Source: Thermoprotei archaeon (GTDB taxonomy: Archaea; Thermoproteota; Thermoprotei_A; Sulfolobales; Acidilobaceae). Taken from it: 64,000 nt of DNA. This document shows positions 35,212 through 44,250 of this stretch, piece after piece. The notes below the pieces were generated by a model. It was not told the origin of the DNA, did no database searches, and saw only the letters and a program-made list of their open reading frames with translations. Position 1 is the first letter of the stretch, and the number at the start of each line of letters is the position of its first letter. Location: NCBI GenBank assembly GCA_029335875.2, contig JARJMZ020000013.1, positions 1 through 64,000 on the forward strand. Reading direction: 5' to 3'. The position numbers were made by a program, and so were the translations under genes.

Positions 35212-35214
35212 ACT

Positions 35215-35739
35215 GTGAAGGGCCTAGCGATTAGGGAGAGGTATGAGAGGACTTGCGAAAGCTATGACGAGCTTTATAGGGGCGAGCAGTATGAGAAGTA
35301 TTTTATAGCTTTGAAGGCTGTAAAGCCTAGGGGTATAGTGCTCGATGCGGGCTGCGGGACAGCCCTCCTGGCAGAGTTCCTGAAGGCTTGGGGGGTCCTG
35401 GATGGTTTAGACCTCTACGTGTGCCTGGATTATAGCGGTTGCATGCTGGAGATAGCTGAGTGGAAGCTTAGAAACATTTGCGGAGGTAACTGCATTACTA
35501 TACTCGGAGACGTGGAAAACCTACCCTTTAAAAAGGGGGTTTTCGATGTAACCTACGCGTTCACAGTCATAGACCTCTTAGACGATCCTTTAAGAGGGCT
35601 CGAGGAGATGCTGAGAGTGACGAGGGGCGAGGTTGTAGTGAGCACTCTTAAAAGGCTCCCATATAAGGATATGTTATTAAACATGGAGTTTAAAGTTATA
35701 GGGGAGTCAAGCAAAGACCTAATATTCAAGGTCAAGTGA
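35215..35739 (+). CDS. Class I SAM-dependent methyltransferase
   Basis: Seen: motif I VLDAGCGTALLAEFL (about 42-56), an acidic strand end in VCLDYSGCMLEIAE, motif III/IV ILGDVENLPFKKGVFDVTYAF, and LRGLEEMLRV. This is a small (174 residues) UbiE/COG2226-like domain. The substrate is unknown. It starts at GTG 35215, 3 bp after the nnr stop, so it is probably in the same operon. Confidence 0.82.
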   Translation: MKGLAIRERYERTCESYDELYRGEQYEKYFIALKAVKPRGIVLDAGCGTALLAEFLKAWGVLDGLDLYVCLDYSGCMLEIAEWKLRNICGGNCITILGDVENLPFKKGVFDVTYAFTVIDLLDDPLRGLEEMLRVTRGEVVVSTLKRLPYKDMLLNMEFKVIGESSKDLIFKVK

Positions 35740-35812
35740 AGGTCCTCCCAGCAGGTTTTAGCCTTTTAAGGGTTCTACGAAGAAAGCTTTTACAAAACGG
35801 GGTCAGGTCGGG

Positions 35813-38446
35813 GTGTTTATGTCCACCCAAACCAGTGATGAGGACGTTTACAGGCTACTGAGACCATATGTAGCCAGCTGGTTTAAAACTAAATACGGGG
35901 AGTTCACGGAGCCCCAAAAACTGGCAATACCCCTAGTAAAGGCGGGGAGGAACGTCCTAATATCTTCCCCAACGGGGACCGGGAAGACGCTCGCAGCCTT
36001 CCTGGGGATTCTGGACGAGCTTTTCAAGATCGGGGGGGAGTCTGGAGGCCTCCAGGACAATGTTTACGCGGTGTATGTGAGCCCTTTAAGAGCTCTAAAC
36101 AATGATATGAGGAGGAACCTCCTGGAGCCTTTAAAAGAGATTAGGGAGGCAGCCTCTAGAGGAGGGTATGCTATTCCAGATGTTAGGGTTGCCGTGAGGA
36201 CTAGCGACACGAGCAGTTATGAGAAGCAGAAGATGCTCCGAAACCCCCCACACATCCTTATAACCACTCCTGAAAGCCTCGCCATAAGCCTTGTAGCTCC
36301 AAGGTTTAGAGAGAAGCTCTCGAGGGTTAGGTGGGTTATAGTTGATGAGATCCACGATTTAGCTTCGAGCAAGAGGGGGGCTCACCTCATGTTGAGCATT
36401 GAGAGGCTAGAGCACCTTGTTGAGTCTCTTGGAAACCCCCCTATACAGAGGATAGGCCTCTCAGCCACTATAGCCCCCCTGGAGGTTGTGGCCGAGTTCC
36501 TGGGGGGTTATGATAGGGAGGGGAGGCCTAGGAGGGTTGAAATTGTTGATGCTAGGTTCTCTAAGCCCATAGATATAAGGGTTATAGTGCCTGATGTTGA
36601 CATTATCAGGGATCCCCCGGACCAGGTTAACGAGGCTATATATAGGAAGCTGGCGGAGCTCGTTAGGGAGCATAGGACTACGCTAGTCTTCACAAACACT
36701 AGGAGCGCCACTGAGAGGGTTGTTTTCAAGCTGAAGAAGACTATGTCCAGGGGGGCTATGGTTGGCATGGACTCCATCGAGGCCCACCACTCTAGCATAT
36801 CAAGGGATCTCAGGCTTAACGTTGAGGAAAGGCTTAAAATGGGCGATCTGAGAGTTGTTGTTTCAAGCACTAGCCTAGAGCTCGGCATAGACATAGGCTA
36901 CATAGACCTCGTAGCCCTCCTCGGGAGCCCTAAAAGCACTACGAGACTCCTGCAGAGGGTTGGCAGGGCTGGACATCATATAAGCCAGGTTAGTAAAGGC
37001 AGGGTTATAGTTGTGGATAGAGACGATCTTGTAGAGTGTGCCGTTCTAGCGAAGAACGCTATGGACAGGTTCATAGACTCTGTTAGGATCCCCGAGAAAC
37101 CCCTAGACGTGCTCGCCCAGCATATAGTAGGCCTTTCCATAGAGAAAAAGTGGGGCATAGAAGAGGCTTACAGGCTTGTAAAGAGGGCGTACAACTATAG
37201 AAACCTTACAATGGAAGAGTTCATGAACGTCCTTAGATACCTCGCCGGGAAACAGGAGCTCGAATATGAGGGGGTCTACTCCAAGATATGGCTCGACGAG
37301 GATGAAGGCACGTTCGGGAGGAAGAAGAAAGCGAGGATGATATACCAGATGAACTCCGGGGTCATACCCGACGAGTCTAAAATGCTCGTAATCACTACAC
37401 ACGGTAAGTACGTGGGCAACCTCGAGGAGGAGTTCGTAGAGATATTAGAGCATGGGGACATATTCGTCCTGGGGGGCAGGACTTTCAAATTCCTGAGGAG
37501 CGAGGGTTTAAGGGTCTACGTGGAGCCTGCAGACGGGGCTAGGCCCACAGTGCCCAGCTGGTTTAGCGAGATGCTCCCGCTAAGCTTCGACAGCGCCCTT
37601 AAAGTTGGGAGGTTTAGGAGGCTCCTAGCAGACACTGTGAGGAGGGGGGACATTGGGGGGGCGCGTAGAATGCTTATAGAGGATTACAGGCTCCAGGATA
37701 GGGCTGCCGACGCCATAATAGACTATGTGAGGGAGCAGTTGCTATATGCAGGCGAGGTCCCGGGAGACGACCTTATACTCGTAGAATACTTCTACGACGA
37801 CATGTGGCACATAGTCTTCCACACCCTCTATGGTAGGAGGGTTAACGACGCCATATCAAGGGCTTACGCGGCGAAACTATCCGGCGAGGTCATTGAGCCT
37901 GTTAAGGTTTCAGTTACAGATAACGGGTTTACCCTATCATACGACTCTCCAAGAGCGCCCAGCGGAGACCTCATAGCTCGCATAATAGAAGGCGTGGGGC
38001 CCGAGAACATCAGGAGCATCCTGGAGAAGACTATAAGCAACACTGAGCTCATGAAGAGGAGGTTCAGGCACGTGGCTGAGAGGAGCTTCATGATACTCAA
38101 AAGGTACAGGGGCTACGAGAAGAGCCCCGAAAGGCTCCAGCTTAACGCTCAACACCTGCTAAGAATACTCCTAGAAGAATATCCCAACATACCGCCTATA
38201 AGGGAAACCTACAGGGAGATCCTAGAAGACTATATGGACATAAAGAATGCGGTTAAAGTACTCGAGTGGGTGAGGAGCGGTAAGGTTAAAGTAAAAATAA
38301 TAGGACCCCTAGAATACCCCTCACCCATGGCTCACAGCATAGTCGTTAAGAGCTTCAGCGATGTAGTGTTAATGGAGGATAGAAGGAAAATACTCAAAAT
38401 GCTCTATGAAAAGATCCAGTCAATTATAGCTGGTAAAACCCGATAG
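35813..38446 (+). CDS. Lhr-type superfamily 2 DNA helicase
   Basis: Large archaeal DNA repair helicase. Seen: Q-motif EPQKLAIPL, Walker A SSPTGTGKTL (about 49-58), Walker B VDEIHDLASSKRGAHL, motif III SATIAPLE, motif IV TLVFTNTRSATERV, AHHSSISRDLR, and motifs V-VI ELGIDIGYIDLV and RLLQRVGRAGHH. A winged-helix and C-terminal Lhr-specific domain follow to residue 877. Known: Lhr proteins unwind forked DNA and RNA:DNA hybrids from the 3' side. Length and motifs place it among archaeal Lhr-core or ASH-type proteins. It starts at GTG 35813 or ATG 35819. The ~75 bp before it suggest its own promoter. Confidence 0.9.
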   Translation: MFMSTQTSDEDVYRLLRPYVASWFKTKYGEFTEPQKLAIPLVKAGRNVLISSPTGTGKTLAAFLGILDELFKIGGESGGLQDNVYAVYVSPLRALNNDMRRNLLEPLKEIREAASRGGYAIPDVRVAVRTSDTSSYEKQKMLRNPPHILITTPESLAISLVAPRFREKLSRVRWVIVDEIHDLASSKRGAHLMLSIERLEHLVESLGNPPIQRIGLSATIAPLEVVAEFLGGYDREGRPRRVEIVDARFSKPIDIRVIVPDVDIIRDPPDQVNEAIYRKLAELVREHRTTLVFTNTRSATERVVFKLKKTMSRGAMVGMDSIEAHHSSISRDLRLNVEERLKMGDLRVVVSSTSLELGIDIGYIDLVALLGSPKSTTRLLQRVGRAGHHISQVSKGRVIVVDRDDLVECAVLAKNAMDRFIDSVRIPEKPLDVLAQHIVGLSIEKKWGIEEAYRLVKRAYNYRNLTMEEFMNVLRYLAGKQELEYEGVYSKIWLDEDEGTFGRKKKARMIYQMNSGVIPDESKMLVITTHGKYVGNLEEEFVEILEHGDIFVLGGRTFKFLRSEGLRVYVEPADGARPTVPSWFSEMLPLSFDSALKVGRFRRLLADTVRRGDIGGARRMLIEDYRLQDRAADAIIDYVREQLLYAGEVPGDDLILVEYFYDDMWHIVFHTLYGRRVNDAISRAYAAKLSGEVIEPVKVSVTDNGFTLSYDSPRAPSGDLIARIIEGVGPENIRSILEKTISNTELMKRRFRHVAERSFMILKRYRGYEKSPERLQLNAQHLLRILLEEYPNIPPIRETYREILEDYMDIKNAVKVLEWVRSGKVKVKIIGPLEYPSPMAHSIVVKSFSDVVLMEDRRKILKMLYEKIQSIIAGKTR

Positions 38447-38452
38447 TCAAGG

Positions 38453-39361
38453 TTAAATAGCTAGAATATACCTCAATATGTCCGTCCTGGTTATTATCCC
38501 CACAGGTCTCCTGGCGCCGTTAAGGATTATAAGCCTGCCAACCCCGTAGAAGTCCATTATTTTCATAGCCTCCACAAGGCTCTCCCTATCGCTTATAGTG
38601 AAGACTGTTCTCCTCATGTATTTAGACACTGGGGCTTCAAGGTCCTCGCCGTTGGCTACGATCATAGCTATGTCTGTTGTCGTTATGAAGCCCACAATGT
38701 TATTCTCCTCGTCGACTATTGGAGCCCCCCTGATGCCGTTAGTGTAGAGTATTCTTGAAGCCTCCCTCACGCTACTACTACTTTTAATAGTTATAAGCTT
38801 CTTTGACCCAACGTTACTAACATACTCACCTGGGATCACGGACATTTTTTGAATTTCTATTAGGAGCTCGTTAGCGTTTAGATCCCTCTTCCTTATAACA
38901 CCATCCACTACAAGCCTTTTCTTCGGCAGACTCTCTATCCTAGCCCTTAGCCCCTCCTCGATCATAGTGAGGTCTCCCACTACTTTAACTAGGGCCTTAG
39001 CGGGCTCGCTGGAGAATAAGCCCATTATCTCCATGGAGACAGCGGACATCCTAATGTCTTCGCTGTCCCTAAACACTATGACGACGCCATAGCCCGGCTC
39101 CAGTATCTGGGGAGCCACGCCTCTGAGGACCTCGTAGGCTTTAAGGGTTGGGATGTAGCCTCCGGCGGGTCCTGTTCTACTCTCTACGTAGCCCATGCTT
39201 TTAAGCCACATTATGACGTTTCTTACTGTGCCTTCATCCTTGTTGAGGATTTTAGCTACTTCCTTGCTCTTCACCATCCTCCTATTCTGCTCGTATAACT
39301 TAACTAGGGCTTCCAATACCTCTCTATGTACAGTTCTTATATGCCTATACATGTGTGTCAC
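38453..39361 (-). CDS. HTH-CBS transcriptional regulator
   Basis: Seen: an N-terminal winged helix (about 8-75; VKSKEVAKILNKDEGTVRNVIMWLKSMGYVE), a middle domain of about 80 residues, and a C-terminal CBS pair (about 180-302; MSVIPGEYVSN..., GAPIVDEENNIVGFITTTD, and GVGRLIILNGARRPVGIITRTD). Known: CBS pairs bind adenosyl ligands such as AMP, ATP or SAM, so this may be an energy- or SAM-responsive regulator. The target genes are unknown. It is convergent with the helicase, 6 bp apart. Confidence 0.82.
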   Translation of the reverse strand: MTHMYRHIRTVHREVLEALVKLYEQNRRMVKSKEVAKILNKDEGTVRNVIMWLKSMGYVESRTGPAGGYIPTLKAYEVLRGVAPQILEPGYGVVIVFRDSEDIRMSAVSMEIMGLFSSEPAKALVKVVGDLTMIEEGLRARIESLPKKRLVVDGVIRKRDLNANELLIEIQKMSVIPGEYVSNVGSKKLITIKSSSSVREASRILYTNGIRGAPIVDEENNIVGFITTTDIAMIVANGEDLEAPVSKYMRRTVFTISDRESLVEAMKIMDFYGVGRLIILNGARRPVGIITRTDILRYILAI

Positions 39362-39465
39362 CCTAAATTCCTAACTATTAGTTTAAACAGTTAGAGGAAA
39401 TATAATATACGTTAATTGAAAGACCTACTTGATTTTTCACTAATTTCTTTTATTGTTTAAAAAAA

Positions 39466-40254
39466 TTAAGAACGCTTCTTTTCCTTCTCGTATTTACGCT
39501 CTTTTCTTGTAACTGAGAGTATGTTGGTTAGCACTTTGTCTGGAACGTTAAATACTTCCACGGCTATCTTCCTTATATATGAATCGTCCGGTAGCTTCTT
39601 CTTGTCGAGGCCTATATTCAGGGCTAGAGCGTGTTTTAAGGCTTCTTTGCTAATCCTATCTCTTATCTCGCCTTTGCTTATAGACTCTGCTACTTTAAAC
39701 GCTATGTAGAATTTCGCATAGTTCTTTATGGTTTTAGCTTTATTGGGGTATATGTTTAACATTGTTTTCAAGAGCTTAGCCATATCCTCGCTGCTGCTAA
39801 ACCCGAAGAACACCTCTGTAAGCTTGAGCCTCAGGATCCTAGCTAGAGTATTGTCGTCTATGCTGCCTATGATTGCTTTCACCTTCTCCCTAGCCCTCTC
39901 CGGGAGCTCTGATAGCACTACGTTTATGACGCTCTCATACTTAACCTCGTCGTGAAACACTGTGTCGAAAAGCTCTGGAAACTGGTCTTCAAGCCCCATA
40001 CCATGCTTCCCCACAACATAGAGGCTCGCCAGCTCTTTATCGTAAAGATCCGCCGGGTCTGAGGCTCCCTTAATAGGTTTTATAGACTCTTTAGCATAGA
40101 CACTTTCAAGGATCTTAACCACATCCCCCCTGACAATGTTACCTCCAGAATCTTCCCAAGCCTCTATAACCTTGTTCCACGCCTCCATCAAGACGTTAAG
40201 TCTCCTCTTAACGTCAACCCTGCCTTTAACCATGACTTTCAAACCACCCCACAA
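39466..40254 (-). CDS. All-helical conserved archaeal protein (possibly DUF2192)
   Basis: Seen: about 255-262 residues, almost entirely predicted helix, with lysine-rich ends (KERKYEKEKKRS at the C-terminus) and no cysteines. The pattern recalls the crenarchaeal DUF2192 group, but I hold that loosely. The N-terminus may begin at the second Met (MVKGRVDVKRRLNVLMEAW) rather than the first. Function is unknown. The 103 bp upstream of the HTH-CBS gene separates the two; they share a strand and might share regulation. Confidence 0.65.
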   Translation of the reverse strand: MWGGLKVMVKGRVDVKRRLNVLMEAWNKVIEAWEDSGGNIVRGDVVKILESVYAKESIKPIKGASDPADLYDKELASLYVVGKHGMGLEDQFPELFDTVFHDEVKYESVINVVLSELPERAREKVKAIIGSIDDNTLARILRLKLTEVFFGFSSSEDMAKLLKTMLNIYPNKAKTIKNYAKFYIAFKVAESISKGEIRDRISKEALKHALALNIGLDKKKLPDDSYIRKIAVEVFNVPDKVLTNILSVTRKERKYEKEKKRS

Positions 40255-40596
40255 TAATTGCGACCCTGTATACTCCCCTCGACACTCTCCGCGTTAGACC
40301 CTGTTAGAACATGTATACAAATGGAAATAAGCTTTAACGACAGGCCAGGAGCTTAGGAGTGGAATTACAAACAACGCCTTGTTAAACTCTCTTAACCATT
40401 TGAGAAATATAGTATCTCCCAAGCTCCATAGGACTAGAGAAGCTTGAACCTGATTTCCCCAACATTTGGCTTGTAAACTTTTATAATAACAGGGAGGACG
40501 CCTAACGGTTATCGGCTGACTCTCGTTATTATAAAACAAATAGAAAAGTCTTTCCCACGAATTTAAGGGATAAGCTTAAGCGTGAGGAGGTAAGGA
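40255..40596. other. Intergenic region between two divergent genes
   Basis: About 340 bp with AT-rich stretches, carrying the outward promoter of the helical-protein gene on the left. On the right, TTTAAGGGATAAGCTTAAG (40562-40580) is a TATA-like element for the plus-strand operon that begins with a small reading frame at 40597. No RNA gene, repeat or further reading frame is supported. Confidence 0.4.
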
Positions 40597-40695
40597 TTGG
40601 CTAGAATAGCTATTGGCGAGTTTAGGCAATGCCTTAATAGAAGCTCAATTATTAGGGGCGAGAGTGGAACACTATATATAGCCTTCCCGCTATGA
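40597..40695 (+). CDS. Small leader gene, 32 residues
   Basis: Seen: TTG 40597 is preceded by GAGGAGGT (40584-40591) with about 5 bp spacing, the best ribosome-binding site in this region, and a TATA-like element lies some 30 bp upstream. The frame (MARIAIGEFRQCLNRSSII...) ends with TGA overlapping the ATG of the next gene (ATGA), the arrangement of translationally coupled operon genes. No family is recognised. It is either a tiny protein or a leader peptide controlling the downstream gene. Confidence 0.5.
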   Translation: MARIAIGEFRQCLNRSSIIRGESGTLYIAFPL

Positions 40696-40979
40696 AACTC
40701 ATAAGACGGCTTTGGTGGTGCCCGCCTGTGGAGCCCCCGGCACGCGAGCGGGTTTCGAGGGAGGGGTCGGCGTTCGACTCTACGTTAAAGGAGTTAGGCG
40801 CCGGCGACCGCTGGCCTCCCCTAGCTGATACAATAGAAATAATTGACTTGGAAAACTGCCGGGACGTGGAGGCGTGTATCAAGGCTTGCTATGGGAATAG
40901 GGTTTTGAAGGTTAAGGCTTCAAAACTTGAGAGTATAGGCTCGCTGCCCGGCGATTGCACCTTAATAGTGGAGCCTTAA
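40692..40979 (+). CDS. Small protein of unknown function
   Basis: No family recognised. Seen: 95 residues, a basic/aromatic N-terminus with KLIRRLWWCPP, and a C-terminal alpha/beta part (ADTIEIIDLENCRDVEACIKACYGNRVLKVKASKLESIG) with four cysteines. Its ATG overlaps the stop of the small leader gene, and no separate ribosome-binding site is visible, which supports coupled translation. The SpoIIM-like gene follows after 54 bp. Confidence 0.55.
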   Translation: MKLIRRLWWCPPVEPPARERVSREGSAFDSTLKELGAGDRWPPLADTIEIIDLENCRDVEACIKACYGNRVLKVKASKLESIGSLPGDCTLIVEP

Positions 40980-41033
40980 TGCTAACGCTATTAAACCTTC
41001 GAGGGCCCCCGTAGAGCCCTGGAGGATGCGGGT

Positions 41034-41609
41034 TTGACGGGGACAGTTTTCAGGGTGCTCCTAGACCCATATATGTACAAGGCCTGGATATCCTTAACAG
41101 TATTATTCGGCTTTGTTTCAATAGTAGCTTCAGCAGCCTACCCATTATATAATGGTTTAGTGGAGGGTCTGGTGAGGGAGTTTGGGGAGAAAATACCTTC
41201 GGTGGATCTAAACCCGCTGGTGCTATTCTTGTTTATAGTCTTGAACAACTCTATAGTCATAATTGTGACCTTGCTGCTTTCTTTCACCATTATTGTACCT
41301 ATCCTCGTGATAGCCATAAACGGGGCTGTTGTCGGCTTTTTCTCCGCTTACATCGCATACTCGGGTTATAAGTATTCAACTATTTTCGCATACATAGCTC
41401 CCCATGGGATTATAGAGGTTCCGGCTATAGCTCTCGCAGCTTCCTCCTTCATAGTGATCTTCACTAGAGGCCTGAGGAGGCTGCCGGAGGATGCTGTTAG
41501 GATTTTCATGATAGTGTTTACAATGATACTTGTAGCCGCACTTGTAGAGTCCACGATTACTCTGGCTTTAGCCTCCGCTTTAGACCTAGCTCTTGAAGTT
41601 TTCGGGTGA
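41034..41609 (+). CDS. SpoIIM/DUF95-like integral membrane protein
   Basis: Seen: five to six hydrophobic helices (for example YMYKAWISLTVLFGFVSIVA, PLVLFLFIVLNNSIVIIVTL, IIVPILVIAINGAVVGFF, TIFAYIAPHGIIEVPAIALA), with the family landmarks LNN and APHGIIEVPAIALA. Known: the SpoIIM/DUF95 family includes the Bacillus sporulation membrane protein; archaeal members have no defined function. The start is TTG 41034. It is followed after 9 bp by another membrane protein, in the same operon as ribB-ribC. Confidence 0.82.
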   Translation: MTGTVFRVLLDPYMYKAWISLTVLFGFVSIVASAAYPLYNGLVEGLVREFGEKIPSVDLNPLVLFLFIVLNNSIVIIVTLLLSFTIIVPILVIAINGAVVGFFSAYIAYSGYKYSTIFAYIAPHGIIEVPAIALAASSFIVIFTRGLRRLPEDAVRIFMIVFTMILVAALVESTITLALASALDLALEVFG

Positions 41610-41618
41610 AGATCGTAT

Positions 41619-42392
41619 TTGAAGTTGGCGTTAACTATGCTGCTCTTGTTAAGCCTTGTAATACAAGTAGGCTCCACTAGCTACGAGCTCGAGGAAGGCT
41701 CCAGGATCTATGTGGGGGAGCCCGGCTACTATAGTGTTAGGCTCTCAGGCTCTACTATAGCTGCTTTATGGCTTTCAAGGGGCGAGTATGAGGTTAAGAT
41801 TTTCGAGGAAGAGCTGCCCAACGACTACATGGGGGTTACCGTCCTACTTTCCACTGGAGAGTATAAGGTTGAAGACCACAGTTTCGAGCTGAGAGTCCCA
41901 TATAGGGAGGGTTATTACGCTTTAAAACTTAAAGTGCGCACCCCAAGCTGTAATATAACCTTAAAACACTGGCCTCATGAAAACTCTGTGGACCCCCTGC
42001 TCAATTATATTTTAGAACGCATTGTGGAGAAAGAGTACTCGGCCGATGGCTCGTGCATTGTTAGCGTTGACACTACTAGAACACTGCCCCCTTATTTTCT
42101 GGTAACGTTAAACTCCTGGGTCTCAATTACTCTGACAGGCCCCGGCTTCGAGCTCGCCCTTGTTTATGGGGTTGTTGAAAGCCCTCAGGCTGGGGGCGGC
42201 GCGGATTCTAAGCCTCCCAGCGTTCCCGGGATACCTGTAAGCCCCACTCTTATAGATGGTTCTAAGCTTCCCTCTCAAGGTGGGCTTGTTTCAGGGGATT
42301 TTAATTACTTTAAAATAATAGGTTTACTTCTAATATTAGTTGTGGCTGCGGTGTCAGAGTATGGTTTACGGAGGCTTAAAGTGGGCCCTTGA
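41619..42392 (+). CDS. Secreted protein with C-terminal membrane anchor
   Basis: No family recognised. Seen: a signal peptide (about 2-20), a beta-rich ectodomain with YYSVRLSGSTIAALWLSRGEYEVKIFEEEL, a Pro/Gly/Ser-rich linker near 190-225, and a transmembrane helix (about 230-248) close to a short basic tail. Its topology mirrors the surface protein at 2.7-3.9 kb. Its 3' end overlaps the start of ribB by 32 bp, so it is co-transcribed with the riboflavin genes, although no functional link is evident. Confidence 0.65.
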   Translation: MKLALTMLLLLSLVIQVGSTSYELEEGSRIYVGEPGYYSVRLSGSTIAALWLSRGEYEVKIFEEELPNDYMGVTVLLSTGEYKVEDHSFELRVPYREGYYALKLKVRTPSCNITLKHWPHENSVDPLLNYILERIVEKEYSADGSCIVSVDTTRTLPPYFLVTLNSWVSITLTGPGFELALVYGVVESPQAGGGADSKPPSVPGIPVSPTLIDGSKLPSQGGLVSGDFNYFKIIGLLLILVVAAVSEYGLRRLKVGP

Positions 42393-43056
42393 GGCTTTAG
42401 CCTCAGGGTCTCCAATAATGCTCTACGATGATGACAGTAGGGAGGGGGAGGTAGACCTAGTGTATCCTGCCTGGGCTGTAAATGCTGAGGTCATATATGA
42501 CCTTAGGGTATCAGCTGGCGGGTTAATATGCTACGCTACTGACCGTAAGGTTACAGAGTTCCTAGGGCTACCTTGGGGTGACGAGCTTCTAGCTGGTTAT
42601 GGGAGGCTGGGCCTCCTCGCCTCTAAGAGGCTTAAATACGGGGATAAGCCTGCCTTCACTATTTGGGTCAACCATGTTAACGTGAAGACTGGGATCAGCG
42701 ATGAGGATAGGAGTTTAACTCTCAGAAGCCTAGACGAGGTCGTGAGACTCTACTATGAAGGTAAGCCTGAAAGGGCCCTCGAGAAGTTCTATGGCGAGTT
42801 TCAAGCTCCAGGCCACGTCCCCATATTGGCTGCGAGGAGTTTGAGGGAGAGGAGGGGGCACACTGAGCTTACAATAGCCCTGTTAAAGGCTGCAGGCTTG
42901 AGGCCTAGCGCTGTTTTCGCGGAGATGCTTTCTAAGGGTAGGTCTGCAACCTTGGAGGAGGCTAGGAGCATAGCTGCTGGTAGGAAGGTGCCGTTGGTTA
43001 TAGGAAGGGATATTCTAGAGTGGTGTTCTAAGGTTGAAGTGTGTTGGGATAGCTGA
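42361..43056 (+). CDS. ribB: 3,4-dihydroxy-2-butanone-4-phosphate synthase
   Basis: Converts ribulose 5-phosphate to the four-carbon riboflavin precursor. Seen: LYDDDSREGEVDLVYPA (acidic metal-binding loop), LRVSAGGLICYATD, NHVNVKTGISDEDRSLTL, PGHVPILAA, RGHTELTIALLKAAGL and AEML, the full active-site set. ATG 42361 is preferred, with GGTG 7-8 bp upstream; TTG 42340 would add seven residues. The single-domain form lacks a GTP cyclohydrolase II fusion, as usual in archaea. The 3' end overlaps ribC. Confidence 0.92.
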   Translation: MVYGGLKWALEALASGSPIMLYDDDSREGEVDLVYPAWAVNAEVIYDLRVSAGGLICYATDRKVTEFLGLPWGDELLAGYGRLGLLASKRLKYGDKPAFTIWVNHVNVKTGISDEDRSLTLRSLDEVVRLYYEGKPERALEKFYGEFQAPGHVPILAARSLRERRGHTELTIALLKAAGLRPSAVFAEMLSKGRSATLEEARSIAAGRKVPLVIGRDILEWCSKVEVCWDS

Positions 43057-43498
43057 CACGACTTTCGCCAGAGTAGACATGGCTAGGCACGCCCTAGAGG
43101 TTATAGAGAGGGAGCTGCCGGGCTATAGAGTTTTAAGGCACACGGTTCCGGGGATAAAAGACCTCCCAGGGGCTGCTAAGAGACTCCTAGATATGGGGTG
43201 CGATGCTGTAATAACTTTCGGCTGGGTGGGGGCTAAGCCTGTAGACAAGTATAGCTACATAGCCTCGAGCGTGGGCTTAATAATGCTAGGGGTTCTAACC
43301 GGGAAGCTCGTATTAGACGTGACAGTCCACGAAGATGAAGCTGAAACGCCGGAGGAGCTTAAGAAAATAGCAATACATAGAGCTAAGGCTCACGCCAAGA
43401 ACCTAGTAGACATTATTAAAGGGGGCCTCCAGGCTTTAACGCCAAAGGCCGGCATGGGCGTCAGGCAGGGCTACCCGGACGTAGGCCCCATACCTTAA
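43034..43498 (+). CDS. ribC: Archaeal-type riboflavin synthase
   Basis: Catalyses the dismutation of two lumazines to riboflavin, using the archaeal pentameric enzyme related to lumazine synthase. Seen: VGIADTTFARVDMARHA (about 4-20), RHTVPGIKDLPGAAKRLL, VITFGWVGAKPVDKYSY and VHEDEAETPEELKKIAIHRAKAHAKNL. The 154 residues are normal. The start TTG 43034 lies inside the ribB 3' end, so the two are translationally coupled. Confidence 0.93.
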   Translation: MKCVGIADTTFARVDMARHALEVIERELPGYRVLRHTVPGIKDLPGAAKRLLDMGCDAVITFGWVGAKPVDKYSYIASSVGLIMLGVLTGKLVLDVTVHEDEAETPEELKKIAIHRAKAHAKNLVDIIKGGLQALTPKAGMGVRQGYPDVGPIP

Positions 43499-43499
43499 A

Positions 43500-44201
43500 T
43501 CACTGTGAAACCTGAGATAGCCAAATACCTGAATCCTCGTCATAAACTATGAGCCCGGCTCTAGCCAGCTTCCTGAAAAGCCTCCCAGCAGCATCCCCCA
43601 GAGAAAGCTCTATTATCGAGGCCGCCTCCTCTAAGTCGGAGACACTCACCTTACCCAACTCCTCCTTGAACGATAGCCAGAGGTCGCTATCTACAGCGAT
43701 CTTCTCCCCTCCCACCTCTAAAACTACCGCCCCCTCCTTTTTCAGCTTGTCGAAGAACTTGTCGGGGGATTTCATCCAACGGACATCGTCCTGGAAGACT
43801 ACACCTTGATCCTTCAGCCTATCTATGGCTGAGACTGGTTTTCTAGGCTCTCTCGGCGGTGTGGGGGTTGGAGGTTTGGGTTTAGCCCTCTCAGCCTCCA
43901 AGCTTTCCACTATTTCTCTAAGCTCCGATATTTTCCTTGAGAGCTCGTCTATCTTACCAGTGTAGGGGTTTAAGAGGTCTGTTACGATCCTTTCAACCCT
44001 CTTTCCTATAGACTCGCTAAGCTCTCTGACTTGAAGACCCTCCCCCCTAGCTAGGCCCCCCTCCTCTATGATGTTTTTGACTATGAATTTAAGATATTCA
44101 GGGACTAGGCTATAACCCTCCTTCTTGCTGATAGCCTTAAGCACCTCGTAGTCTTCCTTAGAAAGCTCTATTTTAACCACTACTTTATCTTCAGAGCCCA
44201 C
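43500..44201 (-). CDS. Coiled-coil protein with ribbon-helix-helix-like N-terminus
   Basis: No named family. Seen: VVVKIELSKEDYEVLKAISKKEG followed by VPEYLKFIVKNII (about 7-46), which fits a ribbon-helix-helix dimer motif, then a coiled coil (about 60-105), a Pro-rich linker (KPKPPTPTPPREPRKP), and a helical C-terminal part containing VFQDDVRWMKSPDKFFDKLKKEG. Inferred: a DNA-associated or scaffold protein of crenarchaea. It starts at ATG 44201 and is convergent with ribC (1 bp apart). Confidence 0.6.
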   Translation of the reverse strand: MGSEDKVVVKIELSKEDYEVLKAISKKEGYSLVPEYLKFIVKNIIEEGGLARGEGLQVRELSESIGKRVERIVTDLLNPYTGKIDELSRKISELREIVESLEAERAKPKPPTPTPPREPRKPVSAIDRLKDQGVVFQDDVRWMKSPDKFFDKLKKEGAVVLEVGGEKIAVDSDLWLSFKEELGKVSVSDLEEAASIIELSLGDAAGRLFRKLARAGLIVYDEDSGIWLSQVSQ

Positions 44202-44250
44202 ACTATTACACCAAGCTAATAAATATGAAATCCCGAGTTTATTAGGATTC

